From positions 1 through 25,603 of the IMG/VR virus record IMGVR_UViG_3300033550_000032: DNA of 25,603 bases; one strand, given 5' to 3'. Position 1 is the stretch's first letter. Each line of letters opens with the position of its first letter. Positions 5,799 through 12,174 of the stretch are shown here, piece after piece. The stretch is from a virus. Made by a program: the position numbers and the translations under genes. The notes beneath the pieces are model-generated. The model searched no databases, was not told the origin of the DNA, and saw only the letters and a program-made list of their open reading frames with translations.

Positions 5799-7487
5799 AT
5801 GACCGATAACCGGACCAGGATGGACCGCAACGAGATCTACCGTCGCTGGACGGGGCTGGATCTCGACTGGCAGTCGTGGCGTGGCGTCTACCAGGACGTC
5901 ACCGATTTCATGCTGCCGTTCTCGGGCCGCTACTACGACACCGACCGCAACGACGGGCGCAAGCGCTACGGCAACATCTACGACGAGGAAGCCACGTTCG
6001 CACTGAACGTGCTGGCCGCCGGCCTGCAGGCAGGCATGTCGAGCCCGGCCCGGCCGTGGTTTCGGCTGCAGACGGCCGACCCCGAGCTGAACCAGTACCA
6101 CAGCGTGAAGCTGTGGCTGAACGAGTGCACGCGCCGCATGCTGGACCTGTTCCAGCGCTCGAACACGTACAACACGCTGCACACGATCTACCAGGAGCTG
6201 GGCGTCTACGGCACGGCCGCCTCGTTCATGATGGACGACTTCAATACCGTCATCCATCACTACCCGCTCACCACGGGCGAATACCGCATCTCGGCCAACT
6301 ACCGCGGCGAGGTGGACACCCTCGCGCGCCGCTACCAGAAGACGGTCGGCCAGATGGTCAAGGAATTTGGCTACGACAAGGTGTGTCCGTCCACGCAGAG
6401 CCTGTACGACAACCACGAGCTGGACGCCTGGGTGACGATCGTGCAACTGGTCGAACCCAACGCCGACCGCGACCCGTCCAAGCGCGACGCGCAGAACATG
6501 GCGTGGAAATCCTGGTACATGGAGGAAGGCGCCAAGGACGGCCAGTGGCTGCGCAAGAGCGGGTTTGACCGCTTCCCGGCCATCGTGCCGCGCTGGTCCG
6601 TGTATGGCGGCGACATCTACGGCAACAGTCCGGGCATGCTCGTGCTAGGCAGCACGAAGCAGCTCCAGCACGAGCAACTGCGCAAGGCCGAGGGCATCGA
6701 CTACCAGACCAAGCCGCCCCTGCAGGTGCCGACCAGCCTGCAAAACCGCGACGTGCAGATGCTGCCAGGTGGCGTCACGTTCTACGACGCGGCCACCCCC
6801 GGCGCCGGCATCCGCAGCATGTGGGATGTCAGCCTGAACCTGCAGTATCTGCTCAACGACATTGTGGACGTGCGCCAGCGCATTAAGCGCGGCTTCTTCG
6901 TAGACATGTTCCTGAGCCTGTCGGACCCGGCCACCACGCGCATGACCGCCACCGAGGTGGCCGAGCGGCACGAGGAGAAGCTGGTCATGATCGGGCCGAC
7001 GATCGAGCGGCTGCACGATGAGGCGCTCAACCCGCTGGTGGAGTATGCGTTCGACCGCATGATGAGTCTCGGCCTGTTCCCGCCGGCACCCGAGGAGATG
7101 CAGGGGCAGGAGCTCAACATCGAGTTCGTTTCGATGCTGGCGCAGGCCCAGCGCGCCGTCGGCGTGAACAGCACCGACCGCTTCGTGCTCGGCCTAGGCC
7201 AGGTCGCGCAGATTAAACCCGACGTGCTCGACAAGTTCAACGGCGACGAGTGGGTGGACCAGTACGCCGACCAGCTCGGCGTGGACCCCCGCATGATCGT
7301 GGGCAACGAGCAGGTGGTGATGATCCGCCAGCAGCGCGCCCAGCAGCAACAGGCCGCAGCGATGGCGCAGGCCGCCGAGGTGGCCGGCGGCGTGGCCAAG
7401 GACTTGGGCAGCATCAATACCAGCCAGCCCAATGGCCTGTCCGACCTGATCAACCAGTTCAGCGGCTACACCCTTCCTGGAGCCTGA
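5799..7487 (+). CDS. Portal protein (podovirus head-tail connector)
   Basis: The dodecameric portal through which DNA enters and leaves the capsid, 562 aa, close to the usual 530-560 aa of T7 and epsilon15-type portals. The N-terminus has the family pattern IYRRWTGLDLDWQSWRGVYQD followed by TDFMLP, with NVLAAGLQAGMSSPARPWF about residues 69-87 and the central PIVPRWSVYGGDIYGNSPG-like region about 260-275 (here AIVPRWSVYGGDIYGNSPG). MTATEVAERHEEK (about 384-396) is another hallmark. The C-terminus is a Gln/Ala-rich barrel-like helix (about 500-530) ending in a flexible tail. AGGGG precedes the ATG by about 7 bases. A second in-frame ATG at 5820 is possible. Confidence 0.93.
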   Translation: MTDNRTRMDRNEIYRRWTGLDLDWQSWRGVYQDVTDFMLPFSGRYYDTDRNDGRKRYGNIYDEEATFALNVLAAGLQAGMSSPARPWFRLQTADPELNQYHSVKLWLNECTRRMLDLFQRSNTYNTLHTIYQELGVYGTAASFMMDDFNTVIHHYPLTTGEYRISANYRGEVDTLARRYQKTVGQMVKEFGYDKVCPSTQSLYDNHELDAWVTIVQLVEPNADRDPSKRDAQNMAWKSWYMEEGAKDGQWLRKSGFDRFPAIVPRWSVYGGDIYGNSPGMLVLGSTKQLQHEQLRKAEGIDYQTKPPLQVPTSLQNRDVQMLPGGVTFYDAATPGAGIRSMWDVSLNLQYLLNDIVDVRQRIKRGFFVDMFLSLSDPATTRMTATEVAERHEEKLVMIGPTIERLHDEALNPLVEYAFDRMMSLGLFPPAPEEMQGQELNIEFVSMLAQAQRAVGVNSTDRFVLGLGQVAQIKPDVLDKFNGDEWVDQYADQLGVDPRMIVGNEQVVMIRQQRAQQQQAAAMAQAAEVAGGVAKDLGSINTSQPNGLSDLINQFSGYTLPGA

Positions 7488-7488
7488 C

Positions 7489-7746
7489 TTGCCCGACATG
7501 CCGAAATATGAGCGCCCATTCACCGTCTGGGCGCTGCGAATCGCAGAGATCCTGCCGCCCGCCGGCTTTGAAGGTTCGATGCTGATCCCGGCCGACCCGG
7601 AGCGTAGCCCGTTCCCGGTCACGAACGACTTCATCGCCAAGTACAAGCCCGAGCCGGGCGGGTACTACATCCTCTACGCGAACGGCTACCAGACCTACAT
7701 GACGGCCGAGCAGTTCGAGGCCACCTATCGGCTCTCGCAACCCTAG
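7489..7746 (+). CDS. Conserved small head-module protein, TTG start
   Basis: Hypothetical protein of 85 aa, apparently a compact alpha/beta domain: TVWALRIAEILP, IPADPERSPFPVTNDFIAKY, PGGYYILYANGYQTYMTAEQFEATY. No known motif is recognised. The TTG at 7489 is preferred because GGAG (7479-7482) lies six bases upstream, one base after the portal stop; the ATG at 7498 would be 15 bases from it. Its place between portal and Bbp19-like gene suggests a head assembly role conserved in this phage type. That inference is from position only. Confidence 0.72.
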   Translation: MPDMPKYERPFTVWALRIAEILPPAGFEGSMLIPADPERSPFPVTNDFIAKYKPEPGGYYILYANGYQTYMTAEQFEATYRLSQP

Positions 7747-7751
7747 GCGCG

Positions 7752-7761
7752 GTACGCATAG
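7752..7761 (+). promoter_or_regulatory. GTACGCATAG motif copy 3
   Basis: Exact copy in a true 45-base intergenic gap, 31 bases before ATG 7792. The final G of the motif is the first base of the downstream hairpin arm. Lying outside coding sequence, it supports a regulatory rather than coding reason for conservation. Confidence 0.6.
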
Positions 7762-7797
7762 CTCATTGCGACCTATTTAAACTGCCCCGCAATGAGC
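7761..7797 (+). promoter_or_regulatory. Perfect hairpin enclosing the start codon of the Bbp19-like gene
   Basis: GCTCATTGCG (7761-7770) pairs perfectly with CGCAATGAGC (7788-7797) around a 17-base loop. The right arm contains the ATG (7792-7794) of the next gene, and no Shine-Dalgarno sequence is seen before that ATG. In RNA the start codon would be paired; in DNA it is a symmetrical operator-like site. Either would affect expression of the capsid cluster. Confidence 0.6.
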
Positions 7798-8139
7798 CAT
7801 ACCTATGACCCGACCTCGCCGCGAGCCCTCGAAAGGGAGCACCAGCGCCACGCTGAAGTAGAGCAGCGCAAGCGGTTGGCCAAGGCCGAGCGTATCAAAT
7901 GGCTCATGTCCAATCCGCGCGGTCGGCAGGTGATGTGGGATCTCCTGGCAGATGCGAGCCCCTGGGCGCAGACCTTCAGCACGAACGCCATGCAGATGGC
8001 TTTCAACGAGGGTAAGCGCTCAGTTGGGATCGACCTGCTGGCCTACCTCCAGCTGACCTGCCCGGAACGGTATTTCGAGATGCTCAAGGAGCACCAGAAG
8101 AATGAGCGACGCAGCGACGACCGGATCGACACCAACTGA
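7792..8139 (+). CDS. Bbp19-like phage head-module protein
   Basis: A 115-aa protein resembling the Bbp19 family of BPP-1-like phages, as I recall it. The core is VMWDLLADASPWAQTFSTNAMQMAFNEGKR then VGIDLLAYL and CPERYFEMLKEHQ (about residues 44-103). The N-terminal 35 residues are highly charged and helical. Its biochemical role is not known; such genes lie between portal and scaffold. The start codon has no Shine-Dalgarno sequence and is inside a perfect hairpin. Its 3' end overlaps the next gene by 38 bases, implying coupled translation. Confidence 0.8.
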   Translation: MSHTYDPTSPRALEREHQRHAEVEQRKRLAKAERIKWLMSNPRGRQVMWDLLADASPWAQTFSTNAMQMAFNEGKRSVGIDLLAYLQLTCPERYFEMLKEHQKNERRSDDRIDTN

Positions 8140-8794
8140 TCCCGGTGCAGCAGCACCAGCAGCCCCGACGGATGCCACCACGGTCCTGACCGATGGCACC
8201 CAGACGACTGCAACCGAGCAGCAGACGCAGCAGACGGATGCCACGAACGAGGCCAAGCCGGCCGACGGCGACAAACCCGCAGAGGGGGAGAAGCCGGAGG
8301 ACGACAAGCCGCAGGGCGCGCCCGAGGAATACGCCGAATTCACCCTGCCCGATGGCGTGGAGTTCGACGCGGAACTGGGCGGCGACCTGAAGACCTTTGC
8401 CAAAGAGCAGAACCTGTCGCAGGAACAGGCGCAGAAGCTGGCCGATCTCGGTGCCAAGCAACTGCAGAAGTTCCAGGCGGCGCAGGCGGATGCCGTGGCA
8501 CAGGCGCGTGAAGCGTGGCAGAGCGAGGCGCGCGCCGACAAGGAGTACGGCGGCGACAAGTTCGACGAAAGCCTGGCATCGGCTAAGAAGGCCGTGGACG
8601 CTTTCGCTACTCCCGAGCTGAAGACGTTGCTCAACCAGACCGGCCTCGGCAACCACCCGGAACTTATCCGGTTCATGGTGCGGGCTGGGAAGGCGATCAG
8701 TGAAGACCGATTCGACGGCGGGCGCGGCGTTACCACGAGTACCACGCAATCGACGGCGCAGCGGTTGTACGGCAACACCACTTCAAAGACCTAA
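8102..8794 (+). CDS. Putative capsid scaffolding protein
   Basis: A 230-aa acidic protein immediately before the major capsid gene, the usual place for scaffold. Residues 1-75 are low-complexity, rich in Thr, Ala, Asp, Pro, Glu and Lys. A helical part follows (about 95-190): KTFAKEQNLSQEQAQKLADL, then a Gln/Ala-rich coiled-coil region. The C-terminus has PELIRFMVRAGKAISED and ends near AQRLYGN. This acidic, helical, Gln-rich composition is typical of podovirus scaffolds, which direct procapsid assembly and then leave. No protease residues are seen. AAGGAG lies ten bases upstream of the ATG, inside the preceding gene. Confidence 0.75.
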   Translation: MSDAATTGSTPTDPGAAAPAAPTDATTVLTDGTQTTATEQQTQQTDATNEAKPADGDKPAEGEKPEDDKPQGAPEEYAEFTLPDGVEFDAELGGDLKTFAKEQNLSQEQAQKLADLGAKQLQKFQAAQADAVAQAREAWQSEARADKEYGGDKFDESLASAKKAVDAFATPELKTLLNQTGLGNHPELIRFMVRAGKAISEDRFDGGRGVTTSTTQSTAQRLYGNTTSKT

Positions 8795-8806
8795 GGAGCC
8801 ACAACA

Positions 8807-9856
8807 ATGGCAACGCTACCGACCAACACCGGCGCCGTCACGCTCACCGACTGGGCGAAGTCGCGCAACCCGGATGGTTCGACGGCCTCGGTGATCGAGC
8901 TGCTGAACCAATCGAACGAAGTTCTGCAGGACATGCTGTGGAAGGAAGGCAACCTGCCGACCGGCCACCGCACCACGATCCGCACGGGCCTGCCCCAGCC
9001 GACGTGGCGCAAGCTGTACCAGGGCGTGCAGCCGAGCAAGTCGGTGCGCGCGCAGGTCGATGACGCCTGCGGCATGCTGGAGGCCCGCAACGAGGTGGAC
9101 GTGGACCTGGCCGACCTGAACGGCGACGCCTCAGCGTTCCGCCTGCAGGAAGCGCAGGCCGAGATCGAGGGCATGAACCAGGCGCTGTGCGAAGCCCTGT
9201 TCTACGGTGACCAGACGGTCAACCCGGAACGCTTCACCGGCCTGGCCGCGCGCTACTCGCTGAAGTCGGCGCCCAACGGCCAGAACATCGTGGACGCGGG
9301 CGGCACCGGCAGCGACAACATGAGCGTGTGGCTCGTGGTGTGGGGCGACAACACCGCCACCGGCATCTATCCGAAGGGCTCGCAAGCCGGCCTGTACCAC
9401 CAGGATCTGGGCGAAATCGACGCGTTCGACACCCAGTCCCCGCCGGCGCGCTTCCGCGCGTATGCGGACCTGTGGAAATGGAAGTGCGGTCTGTCGCTGC
9501 GCGACTGGCGCTATGTCGTGCGCATCGCCAACATCGACGTGTCCGACCTGGTGGGCCAAACCGGCACGCAAGCGCCGACGGCCGCCACGGCACTGATGAA
9601 GGTGATGGCGATGGCAATCGCCCGCATCCCGCAGATGGGCATGGGCCGCGCCGCGTTCTACATGAACCGCACCGCGAAGGAATTCCTGTCGATCGCCGCG
9701 CTCGACAAGAGCAACACCGCCCTGGCCATCCAGCCGGCACTGCAGCAGTTCGGGCAAGTTACCCCGGGCTGGACCGGCAACGGCACCACGACCTTCCTGG
9801 GCGTGCCCTGCCGGACAGTCGATCGCCTGCTGAACACCGAGGCCCGCGTGGTCTGA
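8807..9856 (+). CDS. Major capsid protein
   Basis: A 349-aa protein forming the icosahedral shell, similar in length to BPP-1 and epsilon15 capsid proteins (about 333-335 aa). Family-like features are LTDWAKSRNPDGSTASVIELL near the N-terminus, LPTGHRTTIRTGLPQPTWR (about 49-67), EIEGMNQALCEALFYGD (about 121-137), a GLAARYSL motif (about 145-152), and the C-terminal FYMNRTAKEFLSIAALDK followed by FLGVPCRTVDRLLNTEARVV. These are typical of P22-unrelated, HK97-fold coat proteins of this phage group. A TAAGGAG ribosome binding site precedes it. With scaffold before and cement after, the assignment is firm. Confidence 0.9.
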   Translation: MATLPTNTGAVTLTDWAKSRNPDGSTASVIELLNQSNEVLQDMLWKEGNLPTGHRTTIRTGLPQPTWRKLYQGVQPSKSVRAQVDDACGMLEARNEVDVDLADLNGDASAFRLQEAQAEIEGMNQALCEALFYGDQTVNPERFTGLAARYSLKSAPNGQNIVDAGGTGSDNMSVWLVVWGDNTATGIYPKGSQAGLYHQDLGEIDAFDTQSPPARFRAYADLWKWKCGLSLRDWRYVVRIANIDVSDLVGQTGTQAPTAATALMKVMAMAIARIPQMGMGRAAFYMNRTAKEFLSIAALDKSNTALAIQPALQQFGQVTPGWTGNGTTTFLGVPCRTVDRLLNTEARVV

Positions 9857-9881
9857 CCGCACAAGGACACAGGAGAAAGCC

Positions 9882-10334
9882 ATGTACATGGACATTCAAG
9901 AGCAGTTCTCCAGCGGTCAATCGCTGGTGGCTGGCACGGGCGATCTGGTTTCGACCAACGTCTACGACTCGGCCGCCGGCACGCTGCCGGGCCAGAACCA
10001 CGACGAGGGCATCGGCGAGGAAATCTACATGAACGTGCGCATCGGCACGGCCGTGACGGCCGTCGGCGGCACCGTCCAAGTAGTGCTCCAGACCGATGAC
10101 AACGTCGGGTTTGCGACGCCCCGGGAATTCCCGCTGACGGCCGCACTGGCCCCGACCGCGCTCACGGCGAACACCTTCATCGTGCAGCAACGCCTGCCGA
10201 TCGGCATGGAGCGCTACTGGCGCGTGGTCTACCGTATCGCAGGCGCTGCGGTCACGGTGGGCACGGCCGACGCCTTCATGACGAAGGACACGCAAGCCAG
10301 CCGCGCCTACGCTGCCGGCTTCACCGTCGCTTAA
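9882..10334 (+). CDS. Capsid cement (decoration) protein, Bbp16-like
   Basis: A 150-aa protein following the major capsid gene and resembling the Bbp16 cement protein of BPP-1, which binds the outside of the mature shell to stabilise it. It begins with YMDIQEQFSSGQSLVAGTGD then STNVYD. It is beta-rich throughout (VTAVGGTVQVVLQTDDN, RYWRVVYRIAG, GTADAFMTKD) and ends in a C-terminal YAAGFTVA, consistent with a jelly-roll fold. CAGGAGA lies six bases before the ATG. High expression is expected since copy number should match the capsid protein; the terminator comes only after one more small gene. Confidence 0.85.
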   Translation: MYMDIQEQFSSGQSLVAGTGDLVSTNVYDSAAGTLPGQNHDEGIGEEIYMNVRIGTAVTAVGGTVQVVLQTDDNVGFATPREFPLTAALAPTALTANTFIVQQRLPIGMERYWRVVYRIAGAAVTVGTADAFMTKDTQASRAYAAGFTVA

Positions 10335-10345
10335 GGAGGAACGAA

Positions 10346-10543
10346 ATGCGCGTTCGAGCAATTGCCCACGGCTACGCCGGCAAGGATGGCCACGCCTTCC
10401 GCAACCCCGGCGACGAGTTCGAGATCGACGACGAGCAGGCCAAGATTTCCCTGGCCCGCCCGGGCGGCACCTGGTTTGAGCCCGTCGAGAAGCCGAAGGC
10501 ACCGGTACGAGGCAGGCAACAGGACGGCGACGCACTGGCCTGA
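10346..10543 (+). CDS. Small conserved phage protein
   Basis: A 65-aa protein with a strong AAGGAGG ribosome binding site, last gene before a terminator. It starts MRVRAIAHGYAGKDGHAFRN followed by PGDEFEID, then LARPGGTWFEPVEK. This resembles small phage proteins of unknown function that carry an HGY...PGD.F.I...S.WF pattern, possibly a small beta-barrel. The C-terminal 20 residues are basic then acidic and probably disordered. Being in the capsid cluster it may be a minor head protein. No function is assigned. Confidence 0.7.
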   Translation: MRVRAIAHGYAGKDGHAFRNPGDEFEIDDEQAKISLARPGGTWFEPVEKPKAPVRGRQQDGDALA

Positions 10544-10572
10544 TCCCGGCACCAGCCGACAAGAAGAACCAG

Positions 10573-10600
10573 AACAGGGGCCGCGCGCCCCTGTTTTGCT
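10573..10600 (+). terminator. Strong rho-independent terminator after the capsid cluster
   Basis: AACAGGGGC (10573-10581) pairs perfectly with GCCCCTGTT (10587-10595) around CGCGC, followed by TTGCT. It is placed as in many podoviruses, just after capsid genes, probably giving partial read-through to the tail genes, since no GTACGCATAG motif is found before 10616. Confidence 0.8.
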
Positions 10601-10615
10601 AAAAAGGTGAAGGTC

Positions 10616-11110
10616 ATGAGCGACGTTATCCGTGACGACGCAGTACAGGCGACCATCGCGGGGGAGATGTTCGTCTACAGCAACGTGGTCACCGCCTTGG
10701 CGGGCGGCGGCACCAACTATTCGTCATTCCGCACCGGGCCGTACCCCGTGCTGATCGAGCGGCGCAGCTACGGCACAACGGCCAACAGCATCACCATCGC
10801 GCTCTACGAGGGCGCGAGCAGCACCGGCGGCACACCGGTGATCGGCACGAACCGCGATCGCACCGCGCTCGGGCTTTCAACGCCCGAGCCGCAGACCTGC
10901 CGCGTAGGAGTGACCCCGGGCGCGCTGCCGGCCGCACTGTTCACGCTGCGCCTGGACGCTACGAACACGGTCAACGCCGCGTTCGGCGATCCGAACACCG
11001 ACAAGATCCGCCTGGCCGCGAACACCGACCACGTGCTGGGCATCACCAACAACGACGGCGCGGCCAAGGATGTGTCCTGGTCGTTCCTGGTCCGGCGGCT
11101 GCCGAGGTGA
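10616..11110 (+). CDS. Hypothetical virion-module protein, beta-rich
   Basis: A 164-aa protein, first gene after the capsid terminator. It appears to be one beta-rich domain: FRTGPYPVLIERRSYGTTAN, SITIALYEGAS, RVGVTPGALPAALFTLRLDA, DHVLGITNNDGAAKDVSWSF. No motif is recognised; position suggests a head-completion, decoration or tail-attached structural role. The frame can start at GTG 10607, but AAGGTGA lies about five bases before ATG 10616, which I prefer. It ends just before a collagen-like gene with GAGGTG at the boundary, so the two are probably coupled. Confidence 0.7.
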   Translation: MSDVIRDDAVQATIAGEMFVYSNVVTALAGGGTNYSSFRTGPYPVLIERRSYGTTANSITIALYEGASSTGGTPVIGTNRDRTALGLSTPEPQTCRVGVTPGALPAALFTLRLDATNTVNAAFGDPNTDKIRLAANTDHVLGITNNDGAAKDVSWSFLVRRLPR

Positions 11111-11114
11111 TGCC

Positions 11115-11501
11115 ATGACCGACACCTTCATGGGCGGCGGCAGCATGCGCGGACCGGCTGGCGCCACTGGCGCAACCGGCCCCGCCGGTGCACTGGTCTA
11201 CAACACGGGCGGCCTGGTAGCAGGCGCCAAGGTATGGAGCGGCACAGTTACGACGAACGGGAGCGGTGTGTGGTCGGTGAACTATGCCGCTGCTGGCTTC
11301 ACCTCCCCGCCTCGCGTCGTGGCCAACGCAACCGCCCCCGGCACCAACGCGGCGGACGTGCGCAACGTCAGCACCACGACGAAGAACACGACCGGGGCCA
11401 CGGGTATCTGCACGGCGCCCGCGCTTTCCGTTCTGGGTTTGATTACCGTGTCGCTGGTCGGCGCGGGTGTCTCGGTCGATGTGGTGGCCGTAGGAGAATA
11501 A
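11115..11501 (+). CDS. Collagen-like Gly-X-Y structural protein
   Basis: A 128-aa protein. Residues about 12-26 form a short collagen-like run, GPAGATGATGPAG, preceded by a Gly-rich segment. The rest is beta-rich, Thr/Val/Ala/Gly-rich (VWSGTVTTNGSGVWSVNYAA, TSPPRVVANATAPG, ITVSLVGAGVSVDVVAVGE). Trimeric collagen-like stalks with a beta head are common in phage fibre-like or decoration proteins, so a head fibre or tail appendage is plausible. The open frame extends upstream to 11070, but ATG 11115 has GAGGTG five bases before it and follows the preceding stop. Function inferred from composition and position only. Confidence 0.72.
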   Translation: MTDTFMGGGSMRGPAGATGATGPAGALVYNTGGLVAGAKVWSGTVTTNGSGVWSVNYAAAGFTSPPRVVANATAPGTNAADVRNVSTTTKNTTGATGICTAPALSVLGLITVSLVGAGVSVDVVAVGE

Positions 11502-11502
11502 T

Positions 11503-12174
11503 GTGGCAAGCGAAGCAGATATCTGCAACCTGGCCTTGAGCCACCTCGGCGACGAGGCCACCGTGGCGAGCATCGACCCGCCCGAGGGCAGCGCGCAGGC
11601 CGACCACTGCGCGCGGTGGTATCCGCAAGCGCTCGACGAGGTGCTGCAGGAGCACACGTGGTCGTTCGCCACGCGGCGCATTGCGCTGGCCAACCTGTCG
11701 TATGGCTATCCGATGTGGCAATACGCCTACGCGCAGCCGGACGATTGCCTGAAGTTCTTTGCGGTGCTGCCGCCGGATGCCAACGACGACTATTCGATCG
11801 GCATGCCGCTGCCGGCGCGCGTACCCTTCGGCGACACGGTGTTTCCGACCGTCACCTACGTGCCCCAGCCATTCGAAACCGAGACGGACGAGGACGGCAA
11901 CATCATCATTCTGACGAACCAGATCCAGGCCGTCGGGCGCTACGTGGTGCGCATCACCGATACCACGAAGTTTTCACCCATTTTCACGCAGGCTCTGTCG
12001 CGGCTGCTGGCCAGCTATCTGGCCGGCCCGATCATCAAGGGCGCCGAGGGGCGCGCCGAGAGCGCGGGCCAGTTCCAGGCGTATCAGGCCGCGCTGGCGC
12101 GCGCCCGTAGTGCCGATGCCGTGCAGCGGCAGGTCCGCCCACAACAGAAAGTGGCTTGGATGGCGGGGCGCTGA
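11503..12174 (+). CDS. Tail tubular protein A-like (gatekeeper/adaptor)
   Basis: A 223-aa protein resembling T7 gp11-type tail tubular A, which forms the adaptor ring under the portal. Its start pattern, ASEADICNLALSHLGDEATV then SIDPPEGSAQADHCARWYPQ and HTWSFATRR, is characteristic of podovirus adaptors (residues about 1-60). ALSRLLASYLAGPIIKG and a helical C-terminal tail are also typical. The start is GTG 11503, with AGGAG (11492-11496) six bases before. The ATG at 11501 is out of frame and stops quickly. The stop overlaps the next ATG by one base (TGATG). Confidence 0.85.
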   Translation: MASEADICNLALSHLGDEATVASIDPPEGSAQADHCARWYPQALDEVLQEHTWSFATRRIALANLSYGYPMWQYAYAQPDDCLKFFAVLPPDANDDYSIGMPLPARVPFGDTVFPTVTYVPQPFETETDEDGNIIILTNQIQAVGRYVVRITDTTKFSPIFTQALSRLLASYLAGPIIKGAEGRAESAGQFQAYQAALARARSADAVQRQVRPQQKVAWMAGR

